Of a stretch of 36,034 nucleotides of DNA, positions 24,091-33,974 are shown piece after piece; position 1 is the stretch's first letter; each line of letters begins with the position of its first letter. The notes below the pieces were generated by a model. The model had not been told where the DNA came from. It saw nothing but the letters and a program-made list of their open reading frames with translations, and ran no database searches. Origin of the DNA: Vibrio neptunius (GTDB taxonomy: Bacteria > Pseudomonadota > Gammaproteobacteria > Enterobacterales > Vibrionaceae); NCBI RefSeq assembly GCF_000967495.1, contig NZ_JXXU01000060.1, positions 1 through 36,034 of the forward strand, read 5' to 3'. A program made the position numbers and the translations under genes.

Positions 24091-24568
24091 TCTAATTTCT
24101 TGTTTGCTGATTTCTGGGCATGCTCTGGCGCTGTCTACCGATCAAGATCAGCCTGTCTACATCGATTCAGACAGCCAACAGCTTGATATGCAGAGCAACA
24201 AAGTGACCTTTCTTGGTGACGTGAAGCTCAAGCAAGGCAGCATAAATATTAATGCCGATAAAGTCATCGTGACTCGCGACCCTAGTGACGGGTCTATTCA
24301 AGAAATCGAAGGATACGGCGATTTAGCCACTTTCTCACAGCTTACTGATGATGGAAAAACCCTCTACGGTGAAGCAAAAGAGCTTTACTACGTCATGGTA
24401 GACGATCAACTCACAATGATAGATAAAGCGATGTTGTCCCAAGACGATAGTGTTATTCGTGGTACCAAAATCCGCTATAAAATCTCTTCTCAAAAGCTCA
24501 TTGCTGATGGTAAAGAGAAAGGCGACCGCGTCTCAACAGTTCTTCAGCCACAAGCAGTGCAAGAATAA
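24071..24568 (+). CDS. lptA: LptA, periplasmic LPS-bridge protein
   Basis: LptA polymerises into the bridge that carries LPS across the periplasm. I use ATG 24071 (165 residues). An upstream in-frame start at 24026 would put 15 polar residues before the signal peptide. The product opens with MKLSHLSLISCLLISGHALA, a Sec signal peptide. The OstA-type beta domain is visible in PVYIDSDSQQLDMQSNKVTF and GSININADKVIVTR. It overlaps lptC by 20 bp, with AGGG just upstream, and is followed by lptB after 2 bp. Confidence 0.95.
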   Translation: MKLSHLSLISCLLISGHALALSTDQDQPVYIDSDSQQLDMQSNKVTFLGDVKLKQGSININADKVIVTRDPSDGSIQEIEGYGDLATFSQLTDDGKTLYGEAKELYYVMVDDQLTMIDKAMLSQDDSVIRGTKIRYKISSQKLIADGKEKGDRVSTVLQPQAVQE

Positions 24569-24570
24569 TT

Positions 24571-25296
24571 ATGGCAAAACTCAAAGCAGAGCATTTAGCA
24601 AAGACCTACGGAAATCGCAAAGTAGTTACTGACGTCAGTCTAGAAGTCACTTCAGGACAAATTGTAGGTTTGCTTGGTCCGAACGGAGCAGGTAAAACCA
24701 CTTCGTTTTATATGATTGTCGGCTTGGTAGCTCGCGATGAAGGGTCAATTACTATTGACGGTCAAGATATCAGTATTCTACCGATGCATAGTCGTTCTCG
24801 CATGGGTATTGGCTATCTCCCACAAGAAGCATCTATCTTCCGTAAATTGTCAGTTGAGCATAACATCATGGCGGTACTAGAAACACGTGAAGAGCTAACC
24901 CGTGAGCAACGCCAAGATAAGTTGGAAGACTTATTGGAAGAATTCCACATTCAGCACATTCGCCACAGTGCAGGTATGGCACTATCAGGGGGTGAACGTC
25001 GTCGTGTTGAAATCGCTCGAGCTTTGGCTGCGAACCCACAATTTATCTTACTGGACGAGCCTTTCGCGGGTGTTGACCCAATATCGGTCATTGATATTAA
25101 GAAAATCATTGAACATCTGCGTGATCGCGGGCTAGGCGTTTTGATTACCGACCACAACGTCCGTGAAACATTAGACGTGTGTGAAAAAGCGTATATTGTG
25201 AGCCAAGGACACCTGATTGCAGAAGGCACACCAGAACAAGTGCTTAACAACGAACAGGTAAAACAAGTTTATCTCGGCGAACAATTCCGTCTATGA
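24571..25296 (+). CDS. lptB: LptB, ATPase of the LPS transporter
   Basis: LptB is the ABC ATPase that powers LPS extraction by LptFG. The 241 residues show Walker A GPNGAGKTTSFYMIVG, the Q-loop GYLPQEASIFR, the signature LSGGERRRVEIARA, Walker B FILLDEPFAGVDP and the switch His in LITDHNVRETL. These are the exact signatures of LptB, as distinct from amino-acid transporter ATPases. It lies 51 bp before rpoN. lptF and lptG are not in the window, as expected, since they are encoded elsewhere. Confidence 0.97.
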   Translation: MAKLKAEHLAKTYGNRKVVTDVSLEVTSGQIVGLLGPNGAGKTTSFYMIVGLVARDEGSITIDGQDISILPMHSRSRMGIGYLPQEASIFRKLSVEHNIMAVLETREELTREQRQDKLEDLLEEFHIQHIRHSAGMALSGGERRRVEIARALAANPQFILLDEPFAGVDPISVIDIKKIIEHLRDRGLGVLITDHNVRETLDVCEKAYIVSQGHLIAEGTPEQVLNNEQVKQVYLGEQFRL

Positions 25297-25347
25297 TTAA
25301 AGTGAAGAACGGTAAGATTCTATAGCATCTAAGGCAAGTAATACTGA

Positions 25348-26808
25348 ATGAAACCCTCATTACAACTCAAGCTAGGACAGCAGTTAGCGATGACCCCACA
25401 GCTTCAGCAAGCCATCCGCTTGCTGCAGTTGTCAACGTTAGATCTTCAACAGGAAATTCAGGAAGCCTTGGATTCTAATCCTCTCCTAGAAGTAGAAGAA
25501 GGCGGCGACGAGACCTCAAATGTTGAAGATAAGTCAGCGAGTGAGGAAAAAGAACCAAGTGCTGAAGTGACAGAGCCTGAAGTCAAAGACAGTTCAGAGC
25601 TTATCGAAAAATCTGAAATCAGCAATGAACTTGAGATTGATACCACTTGGGAAGATGTCTATAGCGCTAACACAGGCAGTACAGGAATTGCTCTTGATGA
25701 CGACACCCCTGTTTATCAGGGTGAAACTACGCAATCACTGCATGACTACCTGACTTGGCAATTGGATCTGACACCTTTTAGCGAGACAGACCGCACCATA
25801 GCGATGGCAATCATAGACGCAATCGATGACTATGGCTACTTAACCATTTCCACTGGCGATATTTTAGAAAGTTTCAATCACGAAGAAATCGAATTAGATG
25901 AAATCGAAGCGGTTCGCAAACGAATCCAGCAATTTGATCCACTCGGCGTAGCATCACACAATCTGCAAGATTGCCTGCTCTTGCAATTAGCGACCTTTCC
26001 TGAAGACACACCGTGGCTCAAAGAAGCTAAGTTAGTACTAACTGACCACATAGAACAGTTGGGAAATCGTGATTACAAGTTAATAATTAAAGAAGCCAAA
26101 CTGAAAGAAGCTGAACTTAAAGAAGCACTCAAGCTTATTCAGCAGCTCGATCCTAGACCCGGAAGCCGCATCTCAGCTGAGCATGCAGAATATGTCATTC
26201 CTGATGTTTCTGTGTTTAAGGATCATGGTAAATGGGTGGTCACTATCAACCCAGACTCCGTACCACGCCTTAAAGTCAATCAACAATACGCAGCGCTAGG
26301 CAAAGGCAACAATTCAGATAGCCAATATATTCGCTCAAACCTGCAGGAAGCAAAATGGCTCATTAAGAGCTTAGAAAGTAGAAATGAGACACTACTCAAA
26401 GTTGCTAAGTGCATTGTTGAACATCAACGCGATTTTTTCGAGTATGGTGAAGAAGCGATGAAACCAATGGTGCTCAACGACGTCGCATTAGATGTCGACA
26501 TGCACGAATCGACAATTTCACGGGTCACTACTCAAAAATACATGCATACGCCTCGTGGTATTTTCGAACTAAAGTATTTCTTCTCCAGCCATGTCAGTAC
26601 CGATAATGGTGGAGAATGTTCATCAACTGCAATTAGAGCCCTAATTAAAAAGCTCGTAGCTGCTGAAAACAGTGCTAAACCGCTGAGTGACAGCAAGATT
26701 GCAGCTCTACTCGCTGACCAAGGGATTCAGGTCGCTAGACGAACAATAGCTAAATACCGAGAATCACTAGGCATTGCCCCTTCCAGTCAGCGCAAACGCC
26801 TGCTTTAG
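25348..26808 (+). CDS. rpoN: RNA polymerase sigma-54 factor
   Basis: RpoN directs RNA polymerase to -24/-12 promoters that need enhancer-binding activators. In vibrios these control flagella, nitrogen use and quorum-sensing small RNAs. The 486-residue protein has the Gln/Leu-rich region I (SLQLKLGQQLAMTPQLQQAI), an acidic region II (about residues 45-115), the core-binding region III, the helix-turn-helix, and the RpoN box ARRTIAKYRE near the C-terminus. It is followed by hpf, ptsN, rapZ and npr, the standard order. Region II is long and acidic but within the normal range. Confidence 0.98.
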   Translation: MKPSLQLKLGQQLAMTPQLQQAIRLLQLSTLDLQQEIQEALDSNPLLEVEEGGDETSNVEDKSASEEKEPSAEVTEPEVKDSSELIEKSEISNELEIDTTWEDVYSANTGSTGIALDDDTPVYQGETTQSLHDYLTWQLDLTPFSETDRTIAMAIIDAIDDYGYLTISTGDILESFNHEEIELDEIEAVRKRIQQFDPLGVASHNLQDCLLLQLATFPEDTPWLKEAKLVLTDHIEQLGNRDYKLIIKEAKLKEAELKEALKLIQQLDPRPGSRISAEHAEYVIPDVSVFKDHGKWVVTINPDSVPRLKVNQQYAALGKGNNSDSQYIRSNLQEAKWLIKSLESRNETLLKVAKCIVEHQRDFFEYGEEAMKPMVLNDVALDVDMHESTISRVTTQKYMHTPRGIFELKYFFSSHVSTDNGGECSSTAIRALIKKLVAAENSAKPLSDSKIAALLADQGIQVARRTIAKYRESLGIAPSSQRKRLL

Positions 26809-26831
26809 GCACTAAACGAGAAGGAAAGTCT

Positions 26832-27119
26832 ATGCAAATCAATATTAATGGCCAACACGTTGATCTCACCGATTCAATGCAAGACTACGTAAACGAAAAG
26901 TTTCAAAAGCTTGAACGTTTCTTTGACCACATAAATAACGTTCATGTTGTTTTAAAAGTTGAAAAACTCCGTCAAATCGCAGAAGCTACCCTTCACGTAA
27001 ATCAGGGCGAAATTCATGCATCTGCCGACGAAGAAAGCATGTATGCCGCTATCGACGCTCTTGTTGACAAACTGGTTAGGCAGCTCAACAAGCATAAAGC
27101 AAAACTAAATACCCACTAG
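26832..27119 (+). CDS. hpf: Ribosome hibernation promoting factor HPF
   Basis: This is a 95-residue short-form HPF, the protein that binds the 30S decoding region and helps form inactive 100S ribosomes in stationary phase. It has the N-terminal MQININGQHVDLTDSMQDYV, the basic KVEKLRQIAEATLHV and the end LVRQLNKHKAK. It follows rpoN by 23 bp with an AAGGAAAG ribosome site, and precedes ptsN by 5 bp. Confidence 0.96.
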   Translation: MQININGQHVDLTDSMQDYVNEKFQKLERFFDHINNVHVVLKVEKLRQIAEATLHVNQGEIHASADEESMYAAIDALVDKLVRQLNKHKAKLNTH

Positions 27120-27124
27120 ATACC

Positions 27125-27571
27125 ATGCAATTAAGCGAAATCCTTTCATTGGACTGCACCAAAAGTGCGGTCCAATGTACCAGTAAAAAACGCGCTCTGG
27201 AAATGATCAGTGAAATCGTCGCTGAGCAGACCGGACAAAACTCTACCGAACTTTTCGAATGCATGCTTAGCCGAGAAAAGATGGGTAGTACTGGCATCGG
27301 AAATGGCATAGCCATTCCTCATGCTCGTATGCAATCCAGCGACAAAGCTGTTGCGGTTCTTATTCAATGCCAATCCCCTGTCGAGTTTGACTCGATAGAT
27401 AATCGCCCTGTTGATCTTCTTTTTGCCCTGCTTGTGCCTGACGCACAGTGCAAGGAGCACCTCAAAACCCTGTCTAGCATGGCAGAGCGATTAAATAACA
27501 AACAGATTCTCAAACAGCTACGCAAAGCTCAGTCCGACGAAGAACTTTATGCCATTATGGTGAATCAGTAA
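27125..27571 (+). CDS. ptsN: PtsN, EIIA-Ntr of the nitrogen phosphotransferase system
   Basis: PtsN is the terminal phosphoacceptor of the PtsP-NPr-PtsN relay, and in its unphosphorylated form it regulates potassium transport and other targets. The 148-residue EIIA type-2 domain has the phosphorylation site His66 in GNGIAIPHARM. Other family marks are MLSREKMGSTGI and PVDLLFALLVPD. Its stop codon overlaps the first base of rapZ. Confidence 0.97.
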   Translation: MQLSEILSLDCTKSAVQCTSKKRALEMISEIVAEQTGQNSTELFECMLSREKMGSTGIGNGIAIPHARMQSSDKAVAVLIQCQSPVEFDSIDNRPVDLLFALLVPDAQCKEHLKTLSSMAERLNNKQILKQLRKAQSDEELYAIMVNQ

Positions 27572-28434
27572 TGCGCCTCATTGTCGTCAGTGGTCAATCT
27601 GGTGCGGGAAAAAGCGTCGCTCTGCGCGTACTCGAAGATTTAGGTTATTACTGCGTCGATAACCTGCCAGTAAATTTGCTCGATAATTTCGTTAAATCGG
27701 TAAAATCTAGCAAACAAAACGTAGCAGTCAGTATTGATATCCGTAACCTGCCAACAGAACCCAATTTAGTTACTGATGTTCTGACTAGGTTAAAGAAGTC
27801 GTCAGATGTCAGTGTACTGTTCTTAGATGCCCAAAAAGACACGTTGCTCAAACGCTACAGTGAAACGAGGCGTATACACCCTCTTTCACTCAGTCTCGAA
27901 AATACCTCACTTGAACAAGCCATTGAAAAAGAACGTTGTATTCTTTCCCCATTGAAAGAGCATGCCGATCTGATCATCGATAGCAGCAACCGATCACTAC
28001 ATGACTTAAGTGAGACTGTTCGCATGCGCGTTGAAGGTCGAGAACGCAAAGATTTAGTGATGGTATTTCAGTCATTTGGCTTTAAGTATGGCTTGCCAAG
28101 TGATGCAGACTATGTGTTTGATGTGCGTTTTCTGCCAAACCCACATTGGGAACCCGCATTGCGTCCAATGACGGGGCTCGATACACCGATTAAATCTTTT
28201 CTGGAAAGTCATCAAGATGTATTGGATCTTAAACAGCAGATCCAGAAATTCATCGAAAACTGGCTGCCATTATTAGAAAAAAACAACCGTAGTTATTTAA
28301 CCGTAGCAATTGGCTGCACAGGAGGTAAACATCGCTCTGTTTACCTCACTCAGCAAATTGGCGACTACTTCGCAAAAATGGGTCATCAGGTCCAAATTCG
28401 CCACACTACATTAGAGAAAATACATAAGGAATAG
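27571..28434 (+). CDS. rapZ: RapZ, RNase adapter protein (GTP/ATP-binding)
   Basis: RapZ binds the small RNA GlmZ and presents it to RNase E, linking amino-sugar levels to GlmS expression. The 287-residue protein starts MRLIVVSGQSGAGKSVAL, with the P-loop at residues 8-15. It shows CVDNLPVNLL, the central RKDLVMVFQSFGFKYGLP, and the C-terminal AIGCTGGKHRSVYL block. It overlaps ptsN by one base and precedes npr by 3 bp. The GlmZ role is known in enterics; in vibrios the target is inferred. Confidence 0.96.
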   Translation: MRLIVVSGQSGAGKSVALRVLEDLGYYCVDNLPVNLLDNFVKSVKSSKQNVAVSIDIRNLPTEPNLVTDVLTRLKKSSDVSVLFLDAQKDTLLKRYSETRRIHPLSLSLENTSLEQAIEKERCILSPLKEHADLIIDSSNRSLHDLSETVRMRVEGRERKDLVMVFQSFGFKYGLPSDADYVFDVRFLPNPHWEPALRPMTGLDTPIKSFLESHQDVLDLKQQIQKFIENWLPLLEKNNRSYLTVAIGCTGGKHRSVYLTQQIGDYFAKMGHQVQIRHTTLEKIHKE

Positions 28435-28437
28435 CGT

Positions 28438-28716
28438 ATGCAGCAACAGAGTAGAACCGTCCTCATTCAGAACAGACTGGGGCTCCATGCTCGCGCTGCT
28501 GTTAAACTCGTCGAACTAGCCCAGTCTTTCGACGCTATTCTCACCATTCAAAACCATGAAGGTAAAGAGGCAACCGCTGACAGCGTCATGGGTTTATTGA
28601 TGCTCGAATCCGCTCAAGGCGAGCATGTCACCATTAACGCTGAAGGCAATGATGCCAATCCTGCCCTTGAAGCGGTCTGCCAGTTAATTGAAGCCAAGTT
28701 CGAAGAAGCAGAATAA
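28438..28716 (+). CDS. ptsO: NPr, HPr-like phosphocarrier of the nitrogen PTS
   Basis: NPr passes phosphate from PtsP to PtsN. The 92-residue protein has the active-site His17 in NRLGLHARAAVKLVELAQ and the regulatory-serine-region equivalent TADSVMGLLMLESAQG. This fits NPr better than the sugar-system HPr. It is the last gene of the rpoN cluster. No strong hairpin terminator was seen in the 111 bp that follow. Confidence 0.95.
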   Translation: MQQQSRTVLIQNRLGLHARAAVKLVELAQSFDAILTIQNHEGKEATADSVMGLLMLESAQGEHVTINAEGNDANPALEAVCQLIEAKFEEAE

Positions 28717-28827
28717 TTTTTCCACTGATACAAGAAAAATCACTACCTTCATATTAACTTATTAAATAAACACTAAAATTAAGTTACTATTCGACGCATT
28801 GTAAGCAAATAGAGTTAGGGGGAATGT

Positions 28828-30183
28828 ATGGCCGAGCAAATTGAATTTGACCAAGCTCACCAAGCCCTCCAAGAAGTCACTGAAGCTCTAGAAAATGGTC
28901 GATTTGTCCATGTCCGTCGTCAGCTTCATGACATGGAACCAGAAGATATTGCCCATCTCTTAGAAGCCTCTCCACGTAAAAGTCGTGAAGTCCTTTGGCA
29001 ACTTACTGATCCCGAAGATTACGGTGAAATCCTCGATGAATTGAACGAAGACGTCAAAGATGCTCTGGTTTCTAAAATGGAACCCGAAATGCTGGCCGAA
29101 GCGACAGAGGGCATGGACACTGATGATGTTGCTTACGTTTTACGTAGTCTACCAGACGATGTCTCACGTGAAGTTCTGTCCCAAATGGACACCGCCGATC
29201 GCTTGCGAGTGGAAACCGCGCTTTCTTACCCTGAGGATAGCGCTGGCGGACTGATGAACACCGACGTAATCACCATTCGTGGTGATGTCGATGTCGATGT
29301 CGTCTTGCGTTATTTGCGTATGAAAGGGGAGCTGCCTGAAGCAACCGACGCACTGTATGTGATAGATGAGAACAGCCAGCTGCTCGGTCAATTGCCGATC
29401 ACGACCCTAATCACTACCCAACCCGATATCAAAGTCTCTGAAGTGATGCAAGATGTGGACGAAGCCATCGAAGTCACCATGAGCGATTCCGATATTGCCA
29501 GCCTGTTTGAGCGCCGTAACTGGGTTTCCGCTCCCGTCATTGACGAGAACCAGCATCTTGTCGGTCGTATTACCATTGATGACGTGGTGGATGTAATTCG
29601 TGAAGACGCGGAACACTCCATGATGAGTATGGCGGGTATGGACGATGATGAAGATACCTTTGCACCAGTGGTTAAGTCGGCTCGTAAGCGTAGTATCTGG
29701 CTAGGTGCAAACGTGTTAGCTGCGCTTGCGGCGGCATCAGTTTCAAACATGTTTGAAGCCACATTAAATCAGATGGCGGCCATTGCTGTTTTGATGACTA
29801 TCGTTCCTTCTATGGGCGGCGTGGCAGGCAACCAAACTGTTGCTCTGGTAATCCGAGGCCTCGCATTGGGCCATATCGGTGATGCCAACAAACGCGAGCT
29901 GCTAATGAAAGAAGCAGCAATCGGCCTGTTGAACGGTATCATGTGGGCACTGATCATTGGTGGTATCGTCATAGCATGGAAAGGTAACTGGATGCTCGGC
30001 GGGATTATTTCCGCAGCCATGTTAACCAACCTTCTGGTCGCCGGAATCGCCGGTGTCACCATCCCTATCTTATTAAAGAAAATGAATATCGACCCTGCTT
30101 TGGCCGGAGGGATGGCCTTAACCACAGTCACCGATGTGATTGGCCTCTCAGTGTTTCTTGGTCTTGCTACCATTATGATCTGA
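28828..30183 (+). CDS. mgtE: Magnesium transporter MgtE
   Basis: MgtE is a gated Mg2+ channel of the inner membrane. The 451-residue product has the cytosolic N domain (residues about 1-130, with MEPEDIAHLLEASPRK and repeated DDV motifs), two CBS domains (about 130-255), a plug helix and about five membrane segments from residue 290. The pore signature lies in PSMGGVAGNQTVALVIRG, and TTVTDVIGLSVFLGLA contains the conserved Asp in the last helix. An AGGGGG ribosome site precedes the ATG. It is a single gene, convergent with metH across a shared terminator. Confidence 0.97.
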   Translation: MAEQIEFDQAHQALQEVTEALENGRFVHVRRQLHDMEPEDIAHLLEASPRKSREVLWQLTDPEDYGEILDELNEDVKDALVSKMEPEMLAEATEGMDTDDVAYVLRSLPDDVSREVLSQMDTADRLRVETALSYPEDSAGGLMNTDVITIRGDVDVDVVLRYLRMKGELPEATDALYVIDENSQLLGQLPITTLITTQPDIKVSEVMQDVDEAIEVTMSDSDIASLFERRNWVSAPVIDENQHLVGRITIDDVVDVIREDAEHSMMSMAGMDDDEDTFAPVVKSARKRSIWLGANVLAALAAASVSNMFEATLNQMAAIAVLMTIVPSMGGVAGNQTVALVIRGLALGHIGDANKRELLMKEAAIGLLNGIMWALIIGGIVIAWKGNWMLGGIISAAMLTNLLVAGIAGVTIPILLKKMNIDPALAGGMALTTVTDVIGLSVFLGLATIMI

Positions 30184-30198
30184 TAGGTAATCATCAAT

Positions 30199-30228
30199 AA
30201 AAAAGCACAGCTTTTGCTGTGCTTTTTT
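30199..30228. terminator. Bidirectional terminator between mgtE and metH
   Basis: A symmetric hairpin AAAAGCACAGC / GCTGTGCTTTT with A-run and T-run on both sides, serving both convergent genes. Confidence 0.93.
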
Positions 30229-30246
30229 GATCCAACTTGTAGAGAA

Positions 30247-33200
30247 TTAGTTAATATTTGGTCCTAACCACTTTTCAGCTTCTAACCTATCCCAACCTTT
30301 ACGATCAGCGTAACTTTCGACCTGATCAGGCTGGATCTGCGCGATCGCAAAGTAACGTGAATCTGGGTGAGAGAAGTACCACCCTGATACAGATGCTCCT
30401 GGCCACATTGCATAGCTGCTGGTCAAAGACATCCCAATCGTCTCTTCCACTTTGAGCAACTCCCAAAGTGGATCTTTCTCAGTATGCTCTGGACAGGCTG
30501 GATAACCTGGAGCTGGGCGAATACCTTGATATTTTTCACGAATCAGATCATCGTTAGAAAGATCTTCATCCGCAGAATATCCCCAAATCTCCTTACGTAC
30601 TTTTTCATGCAGGTACTCAGCAAAAGCTTCAGCCAAGCGATCCGCCACAGCTTGAATCATAATCGCGTTGTAATCATCTCCCGCTGCTTTGTATTCATCA
30701 GCGAGTTCACGTTCTCCAATACCACCGGTTACCGCGAATGCGCCAATCCAGTCTTTCTTACCTGAAGATTTTGGTGCGATGTAATCAGAGAGACAGTAAT
30801 TATAGCCTTTAGGCTTCTCAGTCTGCTGACGAAGATTGTGCAATACTTTAGCCACTTTAGTACGCGACTCATCGGTGTACACTTCGATATCATCTCCAAC
30901 ACTTGCTGCTGGGAATAACGCACACATACCACGTGCTTTAAGCAAACCTTCTCGTTCGACCCTATCAAGCAGCTCATTCGCATCAGCAAACAACCTCTTT
31001 GCTTCTTCTCCGACTTCTTCGTGTTCAAGAATGGCAGGGTACTTACCAACTAAAGACCAGGTCATAAAGAATGGAGTCCAGTCAATGTATTCACGTAATG
31101 TTGCTACCTTAAAATCATCGAAAACATGTACACCCGGTTTAGCTGGCTCTGGTGGAGTATACGCTTCCCAGTCAATCGAGACTTTATTTGCTCGCGCTTG
31201 TTCTAAAGTGATAGGTTTCGTACGCGGTCTCTTGCGATTATGCTGATCACGTACACGCACGTAGTCGGCATCAAGTTTTTCAACAAATTCAGGACGACGC
31301 TCGTCAGATAGCAATGAAGTACATACTCCAACGGCTCTTGAAGCATTGTTAACGTAAACCACTGGGTGCTTGTAGTTTTGCTCAATCTTAACCGCAGTGT
31401 GTGCTTTCGACGTTGTCGCGCCACCGATCAGTAATGGCAGATCGAAATCAAGACGCTCCATCTCTTTCGCCACATGCACCATTTCGTCCAATGAAGGAGT
31501 AATCAGGCCGGACAAACCAATAATATCTACATTCTCTTCTTTGGCGACCTTGAGGATCTGCTCACATGGCACCATCACGCCAAGATCAATGATCTCATAG
31601 TTGTTACATTGCAGTACAACACCGACGATATTCTTACCAATATCGTGAACATCCCCTTTCACTGTTGCCAGTAGTATCTTACCGTTTGAAGAACCCGCTT
31701 GTTTTTCCTTGTTAATGAACGGCTCTAAATGCGCTACTGCCTGCTTCATTACACGTGCGGATTTCACCACTTGAGGAAGGAACATTTTACCTTCACCAAA
31801 TAAGTCGCCGACCACATTCATGCCATCCATTAGCGGCCCTTCAATCACCTCCAATGGTTTACTGGCATTAACACGAGCCTCTTCAGTATCTTCAACGATA
31901 AACTCGGTGATCCCCTTGACTAATGCATGCTCTAATCGCTTCTCAACTGACCAAGTACGCCATTCAAGCGCAGAGGCATCTTCTTCCTTACCGACACCTT
32001 TACCTGCGTACTCAGCAGCAATATCGAGCAAGCGCTCGGTACCATCATCGCGACGGTTTAGTACCACGTCTTCTACGGCTTCACGCAATTTCTCTGGGAC
32101 GTTGTCGTAAATCTCCAGTTGGCCTGCATTGACGATCCCCATATCCATACCATTTTTGAAACAGTGATAAAGGAATACGGCGTGAATTGCTTCACGTACA
32201 TAGTTATTACCACGGAACGAGAACGAGACGTTCGACACACCGCCAGAAATCATCGCATGCGGCAAATCTCGTTTAATATCGGCAACAGCGCCAATAAAAT
32301 CGACCGCATAATTGTTGTGCTCTTCAATACCTGTCGCAACAGCAAAGATATTCGGGTCAAAGATAATGTCTTCAGGTGGGAAGCCGACTTCATCAACCAG
32401 AATACGGTAGGCGTTGGTACAGATTTCAAGCTTACGTTCGCGTGTTTCTGCCTGCCCTACTTCATCAAACGCCATTACGATGACAGCAGCACCATAGCGA
32501 CGGATTAGCTTAGCCTGCTCAATAAACTTCTCTTTGCCTTCTTTGAGCGAGATAGAGTTAACAATGCCTTTACCCTGAATACATTTCAGTCCGGCTTCAA
32601 TAACCTCCCACTTAGAAGAGTCGACCATGATAGGCACTTTAGAGATCTCTGGCTCAGATGCACACAGATTGAGGAAACGCACCATACATGCTTCGGCATC
32701 CAACATGCCCTCATCCATATTGATATCGATGATCTGAGCGCCATTTTCCACCTGCTGCCGAGCAACTTCTAACGCTTCATCATAGAGCTCTTCTTTAATC
32801 AAGCGCTTGAAACGAGCAGAGCCAGTCACGTTAGTTCGTTCACCAACATTGACGAATAAAGTGTCTTTTTCAATAGCTAGCGACTCAAGACCAGACAAAC
32901 GACACGCCACATTTAAGTCTGGGAGTTGACGGGGAGCCACACCTTCAACGGCCTCTGCCATCTGACGAACATGTTCTGGTGTGGTGCCACAACACCCACC
33001 TATTAAGTTCAAGAAGCCACTTTCCGCCCATTCTTTAACGTGCGTGGCCATATCCTCTGGTGAGAGGTCGTATTCACCAAATGCATTCGGTAAGCCCGCA
33101 TTCGGGTGCGCGGAGACAAAGCTTTCTGAAATACGTGACATTTCTTCAACGTATGGACGGAGCTCGTCTGGGCCTAAAGCACAGTTCAAACCAAATGACA

Positions 33201-33924
33201 GCGGCTGAACGTGACGTAGTGAATTGTAAAACGCTTCCGTTGTTTGACCAGAAAGCGTTCGTCCTGAAGCATCAGTGATCGTTCCCGAAATCATGATCGG
33301 TAATTTAACACCCATCTCTTCGAAAACACTGTCGACAGCAAAGGCACAAGCCTTCGCATTTAAGGTATCAAAAATCGTTTCAATTAGAATGAGGTCTGAG
33401 CCACCTTTAATTAAGGCGCGCGTCGATTCGGAATACGCAGCAACTAGCTCATCAAACGTAACATTGCGATAACCGGGGTCATTTACATCAGGTGAAATCG
33501 AACAAGTACGGTTCGTTGGGCCGAGAACACCCGCCACATAGCGTGGCCTATCTGGCGTTTTTTCCGTCCACTCGTCTGCCACTTCGCGAGCGAGCCTAGC
33601 AGCTTCAAAGTTTATTTCTTCACTCAGGCTTTCCATATCGTAGTCAGCCATTGCGATGGTCGTTGCGTTAAATGTGTTGGTCTCAAGAATATCCGCGCCA
33701 GCTTCCAAATACTCAGCATGGATATCTTTAATTAATTTGGGCTGTGTCAGAACCAAAAGATCATTATTGCCTTTCAGGTCACAATGCCAATCGGAAAAAC
33801 GCTCACCTCTATAGTCAGCTTCTTCCAGCTTATGGCTCTGGATCATGGTCCCCATACCACCATCTATCAGTAAGATGCGCTTACTTAGTTGAGCTTCTAT
33901 CTGTTGTCTCACATTACTTCCCAC
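30247..33924 (-). CDS. metH: Cobalamin-dependent methionine synthase MetH
   Basis: MetH transfers a methyl group from 5-methyltetrahydrofolate to homocysteine via methylcobalamin. The 1225-residue protein has all four modules: the homocysteine domain with zinc ligands in GLNCALG and GGCCGTT (Cys311, Cys312); the pterin domain near residues 350-620 (NVGERTNVTGSARF); the B12 domain with the cobalt-ligand His760 in GDVHDIGKNI; and the C-terminal reactivation domain with RPAPGYPACPEH. GTG at 33924 with a GAGG site about 7 nt upstream is the chosen start; another GTG lies 4 codons in. A MetJ-type operator lies 50 bp upstream. Confidence 0.97.
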   Translation of the reverse strand: MGSNVRQQIEAQLSKRILLIDGGMGTMIQSHKLEEADYRGERFSDWHCDLKGNNDLLVLTQPKLIKDIHAEYLEAGADILETNTFNATTIAMADYDMESLSEEINFEAARLAREVADEWTEKTPDRPRYVAGVLGPTNRTCSISPDVNDPGYRNVTFDELVAAYSESTRALIKGGSDLILIETIFDTLNAKACAFAVDSVFEEMGVKLPIMISGTITDASGRTLSGQTTEAFYNSLRHVQPLSFGLNCALGPDELRPYVEEMSRISESFVSAHPNAGLPNAFGEYDLSPEDMATHVKEWAESGFLNLIGGCCGTTPEHVRQMAEAVEGVAPRQLPDLNVACRLSGLESLAIEKDTLFVNVGERTNVTGSARFKRLIKEELYDEALEVARQQVENGAQIIDINMDEGMLDAEACMVRFLNLCASEPEISKVPIMVDSSKWEVIEAGLKCIQGKGIVNSISLKEGKEKFIEQAKLIRRYGAAVIVMAFDEVGQAETRERKLEICTNAYRILVDEVGFPPEDIIFDPNIFAVATGIEEHNNYAVDFIGAVADIKRDLPHAMISGGVSNVSFSFRGNNYVREAIHAVFLYHCFKNGMDMGIVNAGQLEIYDNVPEKLREAVEDVVLNRRDDGTERLLDIAAEYAGKGVGKEEDASALEWRTWSVEKRLEHALVKGITEFIVEDTEEARVNASKPLEVIEGPLMDGMNVVGDLFGEGKMFLPQVVKSARVMKQAVAHLEPFINKEKQAGSSNGKILLATVKGDVHDIGKNIVGVVLQCNNYEIIDLGVMVPCEQILKVAKEENVDIIGLSGLITPSLDEMVHVAKEMERLDFDLPLLIGGATTSKAHTAVKIEQNYKHPVVYVNNASRAVGVCTSLLSDERRPEFVEKLDADYVRVRDQHNRKRPRTKPITLEQARANKVSIDWEAYTPPEPAKPGVHVFDDFKVATLREYIDWTPFFMTWSLVGKYPAILEHEEVGEEAKRLFADANELLDRVEREGLLKARGMCALFPAASVGDDIEVYTDESRTKVAKVLHNLRQQTEKPKGYNYCLSDYIAPKSSGKKDWIGAFAVTGGIGERELADEYKAAGDDYNAIMIQAVADRLAEAFAEYLHEKVRKEIWGYSADEDLSNDDLIREKYQGIRPAPGYPACPEHTEKDPLWELLKVEETIGMSLTSSYAMWPGASVSGWYFSHPDSRYFAIAQIQPDQVESYADRKGWDRLEAEKWLGPNIN

Positions 33925-33974
33925 ACTACAGCCTCATTCCTTTAGTTATCTTTCCATCCTATCACACATTAAAA

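Noticed and set aside
29769..30197. 142-codon open frame on the minus strand
   Set aside because: It is antisense to the membrane half of mgtE, whose reading frame is fully supported by motifs.
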